Source: Halopiger xanaduensis SH-6 (GTDB lineage Archaea > Halobacteriota > Halobacteria > Halobacteriales > Natrialbaceae). Taken from it: 64,000 nt of DNA. Each line of letters begins with the position of its first letter. Position 1 is the stretch's first letter. A model generated the notes under the pieces. That model had not been told where the DNA came from. It saw only the letters and a list, made by a program, of their open reading frames with translations, and did no database searches. Shown here piece after piece: positions 27,267-35,936 of the stretch. Position numbers and translations under genes: made by a program. The DNA lies in assembly GCF_000217715.1 (NCBI RefSeq), contig NC_015666.1, positions 1 to 64,000 on the forward strand. The letters are read 5' to 3'.

Positions 27267-27562
27267 TCGTCGGCGTCGTCGGCGTCGTCTGCCTCGTCCT
27301 CCTTGAGCCCGTAGTAACCGGGCTCGTCGTCGCTGCGCGGCTCCGCGACCACGAGGTCGTCCGCGTTCGTCATGATCCACGGAATCGCCCAGTCCAGCAG
27401 GATGGCCTCGGTTTCCTCTTCGATCTCCGCGTCGGGCTCTAAGCCCTGCAGCAGTCGGGCGATCTCGTAGACGGTGTACATCTGATCGGGCTCGAGGAGT
27501 TCCCCGGGCGTGTAGAAGTCACAGGGTGGCAGGCTGTCGAACTCGGATTTCGGAACGGGCAT
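27263..27562 (-). CDS. DUF5827 family protein
   Basis: Encodes 99 residues from the ATG at 27562 (MPVPKSEFDSLPPCDFYTPG). The motif EPDQMYTVYEIARLLQG and an aspartate-rich C-terminus are what I recall for the haloarchaeal DUF5827 family; no function is known. It overlaps the start of the BioD-like ATPase by four bases, so they form an operon and the two products may act together. In-frame extension to 27688 enters basic sequence and was rejected. Confidence 0.8.
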   Translation of the reverse strand: MPVPKSEFDSLPPCDFYTPGELLEPDQMYTVYEIARLLQGLEPDAEIEEETEAILLDWAIPWIMTNADDLVVAEPRSDDEPGYYGLKEDEADDADDADE

Positions 27563-27726
27563 GGTCGAACGTATCGGCGGGGCGCCACAAGACCGCACCG
27601 ATACCGGTCGCGACTCGAACGGCCGTCGGCGCCGGCGCTCCGAACGGGACGGATGCCGATTCGACCGACACGAACCCGTGGGCCACAAGGTTTTCCAAAT
27701 AGTCTCCCAATGATCGAACGATATCG

Positions 27727-29514
27727 GTGGCTATCGTTCAGAACGCGGTGCTCGTCGCGTACGCCGTCGCGACGATAGTCGCTCTCGTTCTTAGCGGCGT
27801 CGTCTGGCGCCACCGTGACGCCGCCGGTGCCGTCCCCTTGACAGCGTCGCTGGTTGCCGCGGCCGTCTGGGCGGGATCGCTGTTCGTCGCGACGTTCGCC
27901 GAGTCGTACGCGGTTTCATCGTTCGCGCTTCGGATCCTCTACGTCGGCGTGGGCGGCACCGTGCTCGGCAGTCTCCTGTTCGCGCTCGAGTACGCGGGCC
28001 GAGAGCGGTTCGTCACGCGACGGCTGGTCGCACTCCTGTCGATCGAGCCCGTGCTCGTCCTCGCCCTAGCGTTCTGGAACCCTGGAAACACCTTCTTTAC
28101 CGTCCTCGAGCCGGATCCGACGGCGCTGACCGGGATCGCAGTCGAGTTCGGCACCGCGTTCGACGCGCATCTGGTCTACTCGTACCTGCTGGTGCTGATC
28201 AGTACCGCCGTGATCCTCGAACTGCTGTACAACTCGCGGGCGCTGTACCGCGGGCAAGCCGCGGCGCTGACCGGGGCGTTGCTCGTGCCGTTGCCGGCGA
28301 ACGCGCTCTACACGTTCGGCCTCGTCGGATTCGACACGACGCCGATCGGGTTTATCGTCGCCGGCGGGCTGTATGCGATCGCGATCGTTCGCTATCAGTT
28401 GACAGACATCGTGCCGATCGCTCGCCACCGCGTTCTCGACACGATCGCTGAGGGCGTGTTCGTCATCGATCGCGACGACCGACTCGTCGACGTCAATCCC
28501 TCTGGCCGTCGGTTCATCGACAACGACGACGAGGCGATCGTCGGCCGATCCATCGAATCGCTCTTTTCGCCCGCGGCGATCGACCTGTACGAAACGCTCA
28601 CGGCAGTTCGGGACAAGAGCCGCGGCGTCCTCTCCGTTAATGACTCGTACTACGATGTCCGGGTGACGCCAATCGACGACAGCCGGAACCGACACGTCGG
28701 CTGGATCGTCGTCGCGTCAGACATCACAGAACGGAAACGCCACGAACGGAAACTCGAGCGCCAGAACGAGCGGCTCGACCGGTTCGCGAGCATGGTCTCG
28801 CACGACCTGCGGAACCCGTTGAGCGTCGCCGACGGCTACGTCTCCCTCGCGCGGGAAACCGGCGACACGTCCCACCTCGAGGACGCCGCGCGGTCGCTCG
28901 AGCGCATGGAGACGATCATCGACGACGTGCTCGCACTGACCCGCGACGGCGACGAGGTTACCGACCCGGAGCCGGTCGCGCTCGAATCCCTCGTCGAGCG
29001 GGCCTGGGACCACGTCGACTCGGCGGCTGCGGAACTGACGGTCGACGCGACCGCGACGATCCGCGCTGACGCGGATCGGACGACGCGCCTCTTCGAGAAC
29101 CTGTTTCGGAACGCGATCGAGCACGGGCGGCCGTCCTCGAGTCCGGCGCCGAAGCCTGTCGACGGCGCTGGCGAGGCGGACGATCCGGCCGCCGATGGAT
29201 CGAACGCGATAGAAATTACAGTCGGAACGATCGGCGGCGAGGGGGCGATCGAGGGGTTCTACGTCGAAGACGACGGGCGCGGCATCCCGTCCGATCGGCG
29301 CGAGCGGATCTTCGAGAGCGGCTACACCGGCGACGGGGACGGCACGGGCCTCGGACTGAGCATCGTGGAGCGGATCGCCGAAGCCCACGGCTGGACCGTC
29401 GCGGCGACCGAGAGCGAGGCCGGCGGCGCCCGGTTCGAGGTGACCGGCGTCGAAAGCGAACGCGCGCCGCCGGATCCGACCGACCGGGACCGGGCGGACC
29501 CGGCCTCGAACTGA
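27727..29514 (+). CDS. histidine kinase with N-terminal 7TM domain and PAS
   Basis: Encodes 595 residues from a GTG at 27727. Seven hydrophobic segments cover residues 1-225 (the N-terminal 7TM histidine kinase domain, 7TMR-HisK type). A PAS domain (VLDTIAEGVFVIDRDDRLVD onward, about 237-335) and the HisKA box SHDLRNPL with phospho-acceptor His359 follow. Then the HATPase: N box LFENLFRNAIEHG, G1 VEDDGRGIP, and G2 GTGLGLSIVERI. Membrane sensor of a two-component system; no response regulator is adjacent, which is common in haloarchaea, so the partner is unknown. Confidence 0.93.
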   Translation: MAIVQNAVLVAYAVATIVALVLSGVVWRHRDAAGAVPLTASLVAAAVWAGSLFVATFAESYAVSSFALRILYVGVGGTVLGSLLFALEYAGRERFVTRRLVALLSIEPVLVLALAFWNPGNTFFTVLEPDPTALTGIAVEFGTAFDAHLVYSYLLVLISTAVILELLYNSRALYRGQAAALTGALLVPLPANALYTFGLVGFDTTPIGFIVAGGLYAIAIVRYQLTDIVPIARHRVLDTIAEGVFVIDRDDRLVDVNPSGRRFIDNDDEAIVGRSIESLFSPAAIDLYETLTAVRDKSRGVLSVNDSYYDVRVTPIDDSRNRHVGWIVVASDITERKRHERKLERQNERLDRFASMVSHDLRNPLSVADGYVSLARETGDTSHLEDAARSLERMETIIDDVLALTRDGDEVTDPEPVALESLVERAWDHVDSAAAELTVDATATIRADADRTTRLFENLFRNAIEHGRPSSSPAPKPVDGAGEADDPAADGSNAIEITVGTIGGEGAIEGFYVEDDGRGIPSDRRERIFESGYTGDGDGTGLGLSIVERIAEAHGWTVAATESEAGGARFEVTGVESERAPPDPTDRDRADPASN

Positions 29515-29527
29515 GCGACCCGGCGGC

Positions 29528-32500
29528 TCACTCCGCGAGCCCGCGAGCGAGCAGTTCGACCGGATGCGGCGGTCGCTCGTAGCCGTCGAAGTCGCCGATC
29601 TGGGTCCGACAGGAGGTGCCCGGGGCGACGACCGTCGGTTCGTCGGCCGCATCGTTGTCGCCGTCGGCGGTCGTCTCGAGGGCCTCGAGTTGTTCCCGCA
29701 GGAGGTCGCCGATCGCCCTCGAGAGATCGTAGTGGTCGGCTTCGTAGCCGAAGCTACCGGCCATGCCACAACAGCCGGAGTCGACGGGATCGACCCGATA
29801 GCCCGCACGGCGGAGCACGCCGACCGCGTGGTGGTCCGCGCCGCGGGCCTTCTGGTGGCAGTGGCCGTGCACCGTCAGCCGTTCGCCGGCCGTCCCGTCG
29901 CGGAAGGAGAGGTCCTCGTCCAGCCGGTGCTCGTCGAAGTACTCGCAGATCCCGTAGGTGTTAGCCGCCAGCCGCTCGAGCCGTTCGTCCTCGGTGTCGA
30001 CTATCGATCGGTACTCGTCGACGACCATCGCCGCGTCCGACGGCTCGACGAAGACGACCGACCAGCCCTTCTCGAGGTAGGGCTCCAACTCCTCGAGCAG
30101 CGCCCGACCGCGGTCGGCGGCGACGTCTAACATCCCCTGGGAGTACGCCGCGCGGCCGGTCGGCCCGAGATCGGGGACCGCGACGTAGACGTCGGCGGCC
30201 TCGAGCACTTCGACGGCGGCTTTCCCCGGTTCGGGGTTTGAGTAGTTCGTGTAGGTGTCGGGATAGAGGACGACACCTGCTGTCGCCTCGTCGGGGTCGA
30301 CCTGCGGCCCTCGCTCGGCGAACCAGTCGACGAGCGACTCGCGCTCGAACGTCGGCAGCGTCCGGTCGGCCGCGACGCCAACGAGTTCCTCGAGGACGGT
30401 CCGCGCGCCCGGCAGTTCCGGTGCGCGGTTCGCGAGCGGCGCGACCGCGCTCCCCAGCGCCGCGAGCCGGTCAACGTTGCCGAACAGCCGCTCGCGCAGC
30501 GACAGCCCCTCGCGCTCGTGGTAGCCGTGTTTCACCTCGGCCTTGAGCTTCGCGAGGTCGACGCCGGTCGGGCAGTCGCTCTGACAGCCCTTGCAGCCGA
30601 TACAGAGGTCGAGCACCTCCTCCTGAAACCGCTCGCTGAACCGCTCCTCGGGCTCGAGGTCGCCGCTGATCGCCGCCCGGAGCAGGTTGGCCCGCCCGCG
30701 GGTGGTCGCGATCTCCTCCTCGGTCGCCCGGTAGGTCGGACACATCACGTCCGAATCCGTCTGTCGGCAGGTGCCACAGCCGTTGCACAGTTCCACGAGG
30801 TGCGAGAAGCCCCCCTCCTCGTCGAAGTCCTGGGCCGTCCGGGGCTCGAGCGAGGCGTAGTCGGCGCCGTAGCGGAGGTGCTCGCGGATATCCGTGGGGT
30901 CGTCGTCCCGGTAGACGACCTTGCCGGGATTCAGCCGCCAGTCGGGATCGAACGCGGATTTCACGTCCTTGAACGCCTGCCAGAGGTCCGGACCGTACAG
31001 CTTCGGATTGAACTCCGTCCGCGCGAGGCCGTCGCCGTGCTCGCCCGAAAAGGAACCCTCGTGCTCGAGCACGAGATCGGTCACGTCGTCAGCGATCGAG
31101 CGCACTTTCTCCACATCGTCCTCCTCCTTGAGGTTCAGTACGGGCCGAATGTGCAGCGTTCCGACGCCCGCGTGGGCGAAGTACGCCGCCGTCGTGTCGT
31201 GGGCCTCGAGAATGTCCTGAAAGCCGTCGACGTACGCGGCGAGTTCCTCGGGCGGGACGGAGGCGTCCTCGACGAACGGGTACGGCTTCGGGTCGCCCTC
31301 CATGCTCATCAGGAGCGGAATCGCGGCCTTCCGGAGCTTCCAGAGGCGATCCCGCTTGGCGGGCGAAAAGGCCTCGATGGAGTCGAACGCGGCCCCCTCG
31401 TCGACGAGGTGCGCCCGCGCGTCCTCGACCGCGTCGGGCAGGTCCTCGTACACCTCCGAATCGAACTCGAGCATCAGCGCCGCGGCGGTGCCGTCGGGGA
31501 TCGGGGCCGCGTACTCGGCGTACTCCTGGGAGTTCGCGGCCAGCCGGAACACCTCCTCGTCCATCAGTTCGACGGCGCTGGCCTCGAGGTCCAGCGCGTC
31601 GGGAACGGCGGCCAGCGCCTCGAGCAGCTCGTCGTAGCAGCAGACGACGAGGGCGGTTTCTTCGGGGCGAGTGACCAGCGAGAGCGTGGCCTCGACGACG
31701 ACGCCGAGGGTCCCTTCGGCGCCGACGAGGAGTTTCGAGAGGTTGATGATGCGGTTCCCGTCGTCGTCCTCCCGGATCACCTTCTGGAGGTTGTAGCCGC
31801 TGACGCTGCGCTTGAGTTCCGGATACCGGGCCTCGATTTCGTCGGCGTTGTCCTCGACGATCGCGCGGACCGTTCGGTAGATCGCGGCCTCGCGGTCGTC
31901 CTTTTCGACGATTCGGTTCCACTCCGGGCTATCGAGGACGACGTCCCGCGTCCGGATCAGCGACCCGTCCGCGAGGACGACCCGACACTCCTCGACGTAG
32001 GCGTCCGTGATCCCGTACCGGACTGAGTGGGCGCCGGTCGAGTTGTTGCCGATCCCGCCGCCGATCGTCGCCCGGTTCGAGGACGCCGGATCGGGCGCGA
32101 ACTTGAGTCCGTGAGAATCGAGGGCGTCGTCCAGATGGTCCTGTACGACGCCGGGCTGGACGACGGCTCGTTGCTCGTCGGGGTCGATCTCCCGGATTTC
32201 GTTCATGTGGCGCGAGAGATCAAGCACGACGCAGCCGGGGCCGACCGCCTGCCCGGCGAGCGACGAGCCCGCGCCCCGCGGAAGTACCGGCGCGCCGTGC
32301 TCGGCTGCGACGCGGACGGCGGCGCGGACGTCGTCGGTATCCCGCGGGAGGACGACGCCGGCCGGCTGCGCGCCGTAGATGCTGCCGTCGGTCGCGTAGA
32401 GCACGCGCGTGTACTCGTCGAACCGGACGTCGCCGCGGCAGGCGGCTTGGAGGGCAGCGGCTAACCGTGCGTCGCCCTCGCCGCTCTCGTCACCCGCGCC

Positions 32501-32578
32501 TCCCTCGCGTTCCCGCTCGCGGTCGCTGCCCTGGATCGATCGATTCCTTTCGGTCGTCCGTCGGTCCTCGACGGCCAT
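29528..32578 (-). CDS. FAD-linked oxidase / iron-sulfur protein fusion (D-lactate or glycolate dehydrogenase type)
   Basis: Encodes 1016 residues from the ATG at 32578 (a GTG four codons upstream is possible). The domains are: FAD-binding type 4 (VLPRGAGSSLAGQAVGPGCV, then NRATIGGGIGNNSTGAHSVR), the FAD-oxidase C-terminal domain with FSGEHGDGLART, a two-cluster ferredoxin (CNGCGTCRQ and CIGCKGCQSDCPTG), and a GlpC-like cysteine-rich domain (HGHCHQK, DSGCCGMAGSFGYE). This resembles the fused GlcD/GlcF or Dld-II layout that oxidises D-2-hydroxyacids and passes electrons to the quinone pool. Substrate unproven. Its stop is 14 bases from the convergent histidine kinase stop. Confidence 0.92.
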   Translation of the reverse strand: MAVEDRRTTERNRSIQGSDREREREGGAGDESGEGDARLAAALQAACRGDVRFDEYTRVLYATDGSIYGAQPAGVVLPRDTDDVRAAVRVAAEHGAPVLPRGAGSSLAGQAVGPGCVVLDLSRHMNEIREIDPDEQRAVVQPGVVQDHLDDALDSHGLKFAPDPASSNRATIGGGIGNNSTGAHSVRYGITDAYVEECRVVLADGSLIRTRDVVLDSPEWNRIVEKDDREAAIYRTVRAIVEDNADEIEARYPELKRSVSGYNLQKVIREDDDGNRIINLSKLLVGAEGTLGVVVEATLSLVTRPEETALVVCCYDELLEALAAVPDALDLEASAVELMDEEVFRLAANSQEYAEYAAPIPDGTAAALMLEFDSEVYEDLPDAVEDARAHLVDEGAAFDSIEAFSPAKRDRLWKLRKAAIPLLMSMEGDPKPYPFVEDASVPPEELAAYVDGFQDILEAHDTTAAYFAHAGVGTLHIRPVLNLKEEDDVEKVRSIADDVTDLVLEHEGSFSGEHGDGLARTEFNPKLYGPDLWQAFKDVKSAFDPDWRLNPGKVVYRDDDPTDIREHLRYGADYASLEPRTAQDFDEEGGFSHLVELCNGCGTCRQTDSDVMCPTYRATEEEIATTRGRANLLRAAISGDLEPEERFSERFQEEVLDLCIGCKGCQSDCPTGVDLAKLKAEVKHGYHEREGLSLRERLFGNVDRLAALGSAVAPLANRAPELPGARTVLEELVGVAADRTLPTFERESLVDWFAERGPQVDPDEATAGVVLYPDTYTNYSNPEPGKAAVEVLEAADVYVAVPDLGPTGRAAYSQGMLDVAADRGRALLEELEPYLEKGWSVVFVEPSDAAMVVDEYRSIVDTEDERLERLAANTYGICEYFDEHRLDEDLSFRDGTAGERLTVHGHCHQKARGADHHAVGVLRRAGYRVDPVDSGCCGMAGSFGYEADHYDLSRAIGDLLREQLEALETTADGDNDAADEPTVVAPGTSCRTQIGDFDGYERPPHPVELLARGLAE

Positions 32579-32760
32579 GTACGCGCCCACTCGACATCCA
32601 TCCTGATAAATAGTGGTAGTTATTCATACTCGAGGAACTGTCGGCTGTCGGAACCAGTTCGGTCGGTGGAACTCGAGGCCACGGGCTCGATGCCGAGCGT
32701 CGCCGCTGGCGGATCAGCGCTCGAAAGAAAACCAGGATTGACCGAGTCGTCGCGTCCTGC

Positions 32761-33363
32761 TTACTCGAAGTGATCGACGCACTTCTGGTACTCTTCCTCG
32801 ACCGAGTCCCAGTTGACGACGTCGAAGAAGGCGTCGATGAACTCCCCGCGGTCCGGGCCGTAGTCGTAGTAGTAGGAGTGCTCCCAGACGTCCAGCGCGA
32901 GGATCGGGTGGGCACCCCAGAGCGCGCCCTGGTCGTGCTTGTCGACCGCGAGGTTGCGCAGCTGCTTGGCGACCGGGTCGTACACCAGCAGGGCCCAGCC
33001 GCCGGCGGCGCCGGCGGCCTTCTGGAACTCGCCCTTCCAGCCCTCGTAGGAGCCGAAGTCCTCCTCGATGCGGTCGGCGACCTCGCCTTCGGGTTCGCCG
33101 CCGCCGTCGGGGGACATGTTCTCCCAGAACAGCGTGTGGAGGTAGTGGCCACAGCCGTTGTGGGTGACGTCCTTGAGGGCCCCGGGCGTCGAGCCGTAGT
33201 CGCCCTCCTCGCGGTTCTCCGCGAGGGTCTCCTCGGCCGAGTTGAGGCCGTTAACGTAGCCCTGATGGTGGGTGTCGTGGTGCCAGGTCAGTACCTGTTC
33301 GGAAATCGACGGTTCCAGCGCGTCGTAATCGTACGGAAGTGGTGGAAGCTCGTGGTCTGCCAT
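32761..33363 (-). CDS. sod: superoxide dismutase, Fe/Mn family
   Basis: Encodes 200 residues from the ATG at 33363 (MADHELPPLPYDYDALEPSI). Metal ligands are visible: His in LTWHHDTHHQGYVNG, His in CGHYLHTLFWENM, and Asp/His in LALDVWEHSYYYDY. Catalyses superoxide dismutation in the cytoplasm; haloarchaeal enzymes are normally Mn-containing. A TATA-like TTAAC at about 33401 and a Shine-Dalgarno AGGTGA seven bases before ATG give a short-leader mRNA. Monocistronic. Confidence 0.96.
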   Translation of the reverse strand: MADHELPPLPYDYDALEPSISEQVLTWHHDTHHQGYVNGLNSAEETLAENREEGDYGSTPGALKDVTHNGCGHYLHTLFWENMSPDGGGEPEGEVADRIEEDFGSYEGWKGEFQKAAGAAGGWALLVYDPVAKQLRNLAVDKHDQGALWGAHPILALDVWEHSYYYDYGPDRGEFIDAFFDVVNWDSVEEEYQKCVDHFE

Positions 33364-33576
33364 ATGAATCACCTACAGGATTCGTGTCGACAGCTTGCCT
33401 GTTAAGCGTTGAGGAGTGAAACGGTATCACACCTCACGGTTTCGTCCCGGCACGGTCTCACGGGACGATACCGGATTCCACCACGAGGGCCGTGTTAAAC
33501 CTTTCAGCGGCACTTGTCGGCGAGCGGGCGCAGAGAAGTCACGTCGCTCGAGCGGCGGCGATCAGCTGCGACCGAG

Positions 33577-34041
33577 CTACAGTTCCTTGTGATAGGCGTG
33601 CTCGAGCCACTCCTCGAGCGACGGCTGGGTCCAGTACCGAACGGTCTCGCTGCGGGGATCGTGTTCGAGGACCCCGGCATCCTCGAGCTTCGGAAGGTGG
33701 ACGTGTTGCAGCTCCGTCCGGATCTGCCGGCGGCGGTCGCCCGATGCGGTCGACGCGGATTCGGATTCGGATCCGGATTCGACTGTCGAATCGGGGGTGG
33801 ACTCGGCCTCGATTTCGGGCTCCGATATGGACTCGGTATCGCCCTCGGCCTCGAGCGTTCGCATCTCGAGCTCGGCAACGTGGTCTGTGAGGTCGCCGGT
33901 CGTCGCGACGCCGTCCGGCTGCTCGTAGAGGTAGTACAGCGCGTAACGCCGCCGTCGATTCGAGAGGAGATCGAAAACGAGGTCCAGCGACGGGGTCGCG
34001 TCGCTCGCCACCATCGCCGATGCCCGCTCCCGTTCACGCAT
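33577..34041 (-). CDS. DUF7344-type haloarchaeal HTH regulator with acidic insert
   Basis: Encodes 154 residues. It has the pattern of the many haloarchaeal DUF7344 winged helices: LDLVFDLLSNRRRRYALYYL, then EQPDGVATTGDLTDHVAELE, and the late RTELQHVHLPKLEDAGVLEH and YWTQPSLEEWLEH. Between the two halves sits a ~40-residue Ser/Glu-rich insert coded in part by a GGATTC hexamer repeat (SGSESESAS). Such proteins are presumed transcription regulators, target unknown. It diverges from nothing nearby; the 245-base region upstream is unusually A/T-rich. Confidence 0.82.
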   Translation of the reverse strand: MRERERASAMVASDATPSLDLVFDLLSNRRRRYALYYLYEQPDGVATTGDLTDHVAELEMRTLEAEGDTESISEPEIEAESTPDSTVESGSESESASTASGDRRRQIRTELQHVHLPKLEDAGVLEHDPRSETVRYWTQPSLEEWLEHAYHKEL

Positions 34042-34286
34042 CCACAGACCACCTACCGTATGTTACCATTCGAAACCACCAACCGCCCCTACTCTAGCCG
34101 ACACATTAGATGTTACGTCTCCCTAGAACAATACCTGTCTTTAATTCGGGACTATGTAAAAAGATGAAATATTCGAACAATCTGTGATCTCCTGTGCAGT
34201 GTCGCAACTAGAGGCGGCGTGAAAAACTGGAAAACGTAATATAGCACGTAGATCGCCGGTACCCCGGCGGATCGAAGCGTCGAGCG
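34042..34286. other. A/T-rich intergenic region between the DUF7344 gene and ndk
   Basis: This 245-base stretch is markedly A/T-rich in 34100-34190 (for example TGTAAAAAGATGAAATATTCG) compared with its neighbours. It should contain the promoter of the DUF7344 gene. I see no ORF or stable hairpin. Confidence 0.4.
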
Positions 34287-34751
34287 TTACTCGTAGAGCC
34301 ACTCGGCGTCGTGCTGTTCGTAGTCGATCAGTTCGTCGTCGTCGAAGTGGATCGCGATCTCGCGCTCGTTGGCGCCCTCGTCCTCGTGGTCGGCCGCGTG
34401 AACGACGTTCCGACCGAGGTCGAGTGCATAGTCGCCGCGGATGGTACCGGGCTCGGCCTCGAGCGGGTCGGTCTCGCCGATCATCTGGCGGACCTGACGG
34501 GTCGCGTCCTGGCCCTCCCAGACCATCGGGACGACGGGGCCGGAGGTGATGAAGTCGACGAGGTCGTCGTAGAACGGCTTGTCCTCGTGCTCGCCGTAGT
34601 GTTCCTCGGCCCGTTCGCGGGGCATGTTCTCGACCTTAATGGCGACGAGCTTGAGCCCGCGGTCCTCGAGTCGGGAGATGACCTCGCCCACGAGGCCGCG
34701 CGCGAAGGCGTCGGGCTTGACCATCACGAAGGTGCGCTCGTGGTCACTCAT
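34287..34751 (-). CDS. ndk: nucleoside-diphosphate kinase
   Basis: Encodes 154 residues. It has the NDK signatures: FVMVKPDAFARGLVGEVISR at the N-terminus, and the active-site region GRNVVHAADHEDEGANEREI, in which His is the phospho-acceptor (consensus NxxHxSD). Balances NTP pools. Its start overlaps the L24e stop by one base (TAATG at 34749-34753), the usual end of the haloarchaeal L7Ae-S28e-L24e operon. An acidic insertion/tail (FDDDELIDYEQHDAEW) is typical of haloarchaeal NDK. Confidence 0.96.
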   Translation of the reverse strand: MSDHERTFVMVKPDAFARGLVGEVISRLEDRGLKLVAIKVENMPRERAEEHYGEHEDKPFYDDLVDFITSGPVVPMVWEGQDATRQVRQMIGETDPLEAEPGTIRGDYALDLGRNVVHAADHEDEGANEREIAIHFDDDELIDYEQHDAEWLYE

Positions 34752-35086
34752 TAGGCCTCACTCTCCTCGGTTTCGGCTTCAGCTTCAGCTTCCTCGTCCT
34801 CGTCGACGGCCTCGGTTTCGGTCTCGAGGTCCTCGTCTTCGCCGGCGTCGACCGCTTCGGTCTGGTCGGCTTCCTCGTCGGCGGGCGTGTCCGCTTCCGC
34901 GGGGCCCTTGCCAGCGCGACCTTCCGCGGTCCACTCGAGATCGCGCGGTTCGCGACCGAGCTTGTAGTTTTTCTCCGCCTTGGAGTCGACGAAGTGCAGC
35001 ACGGTGCCGTCGTTCTTGACGTACATGATGCCCGTGCCGGGCTCGATCTCTTCGCCCGTGTAGTCGCAGGTGCGTTTCTCGACCAT
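34751..35086 (-). CDS. rpl24e: 50S ribosomal protein L24e with acidic C-terminal extension
   Basis: Encodes 111 residues. The first ~60 residues are eL24 ([47 protein letters not shown]). Only one of the family's four zinc-ligand cysteines remains (Cys7). The last ~45 residues are an almost purely acidic tail (Glu, Asp, Ala, Thr), not part of the core fold. It follows S28e by 3 bases and overlaps ndk by one base. Confidence 0.94.
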   Translation of the reverse strand: MVEKRTCDYTGEEIEPGTGIMYVKNDGTVLHFVDSKAEKNYKLGREPRDLEWTAEGRAGKGPAEADTPADEEADQTEAVDAGEDEDLETETEAVDEDEEAEAEAETEESEA

Positions 35087-35089
35087 TGG

Positions 35090-35314
35090 TTACTGACCTC
35101 CGATGGAGTCGGCCTCGCGGGCGGTCTCGCGAAGCTGGAGCACGTCCCCTTCGCGGACCGGCCCGAGGCAGTTTCGGGTGATGATACGTCCCTGGTTCTC
35201 GCCCTCCTGAATTCGGCACTTGACCTGCATGGCTTCGCCGTGCATGCCGGTCTTGCCGACGATCTCGATGACCTCGGCGGGCGTTGATCCGCTTTCTTCC
35301 TCTTCAGCACTCAT
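35090..35314 (-). CDS. rps28e: 30S ribosomal protein S28e
   Basis: Encodes 74 residues. The core starts [20 protein letters not shown] and continues [20 protein letters not shown] and [14 protein letters not shown], diagnostic of eS28, a beta-barrel protein of the small subunit. It lies 11 bases after L7Ae and 3 bases before L24e in the same operon. The extra acidic N-terminus (MSAEEEES) is normal for haloarchaea. Confidence 0.96.
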   Translation of the reverse strand: MSAEEEESGSTPAEVIEIVGKTGMHGEAMQVKCRIQEGENQGRIITRNCLGPVREGDVLQLRETAREADSIGGQ

Positions 35315-35325
35315 GTATAATCACC

Positions 35326-35688
35326 TCAGTCGAGGTCCTCGACCTTGTCGGCGATGTCCTCGACGTCGCCGGAGGCCTCGCCGGCGTCGACGATCGCCGC
35401 GGCGGCCGAGCCGACCTCGAGGCCGGCGGCGTGGCCGACGTCGTCCTGGGTCTCGATGAAGACGACGGGGATGCCCTTCTCGTCGGCGAGGTCCGGCAGG
35501 TGCATCACGATCTCCTCGGGGGAGACGTCTTCGGCGACGTAGACGAGCTCGGCGTTGCCGCGCTCGATGGCCTTCGTCGTTTCGTTGGTTCCTTTCTTTA
35601 CGCGTCCGGTGTCTCGTGCGACCTCGAGCGCCTCGAGGGCGTCGTCGGCGAGGTCGGCTGGGATGTCGGTGTTGACGTAGACTGACAT
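35326..35688 (-). CDS. rpl7ae: 50S ribosomal protein L7Ae
   Basis: Encodes 120 residues. The family core is [40 protein letters not shown] and [21 protein letters not shown]7Ae binds kink-turn RNA in 23S rRNA, in box C/D and H/ACA guide RNPs and in archaeal RNase P. First gene of the operon, with a good Shine-Dalgarno (GAGGTGA) seven bases before the ATG and a highly structured ~130-base leader. Confidence 0.97.
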   Translation of the reverse strand: MSVYVNTDIPADLADDALEALEVARDTGRVKKGTNETTKAIERGNAELVYVAEDVSPEEIVMHLPDLADEKGIPVVFIETQDDVGHAAGLEVGSAAAAIVDAGEASGDVEDIADKVEDLD

Positions 35689-35695
35689 AGGTTGT

Positions 35696-35811
35696 TCACC
35701 TCTCCTACGCGTGGGCTCGCGCTCCCCTGCCGTCCGGGAACTGGGTACCCGGGCCGATAGAAAATCGGCGGGAGTCCTGTGGGGCTAGGAGCATCATCAA
35801 CCCCGCGTAGG
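35696..35811 (-). promoter_or_regulatory. structured 5' leader of rpl7ae with kink-turn-like internal loop
   Basis: Read on the minus strand, CCTACGCG (35811-35804) pairs perfectly with CGCGTAGG (35711-35704), which abuts the Shine-Dalgarno GAGGTGA (35702-35696). Inside, GGG (35803-35801) pairs with CCC (35715-35713), and GCTCC (35792-35788) with GGAGC (35725-35721). The loop between these two stems is TTGATGAT opposite GCGAG, so it contains a box C-like TGATGA facing a GA. Two further hairpins (35753-35769 and 35734-35752) branch above. L7Ae is a kink-turn binder, so autoregulation is an obvious hypothesis. Confidence 0.6.
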
Positions 35812-35839
35812 GTGTACTACGTCAGTAGCGTTGCCCCCC

Positions 35840-35847
35840 TTAAAAGC
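35840..35847 (-). promoter_or_regulatory. TATA-like box of the rpl7ae operon
   Basis: CTTTTAAG on the minus strand predicts a transcription start around 35817, six bases before the outer leader stem (35811) and about 130 bases before the rpl7ae ATG. Confidence 0.6.
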
Positions 35848-35936
35848 GTGTTCAAACGGCTGGGGCCGTGGGATGAGTCCGCACGGCAGGCTCGAGTCGG
35901 CTCGAGTCGGTCCGACCGGCGACGACGAGCGGCCGG

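Noticed and set aside
27727-29514. Histidine kinase as a bacterial-type operon with a response regulator
   Set aside because: No receiver-domain gene is adjacent on either side; treated as an orphan kinase.
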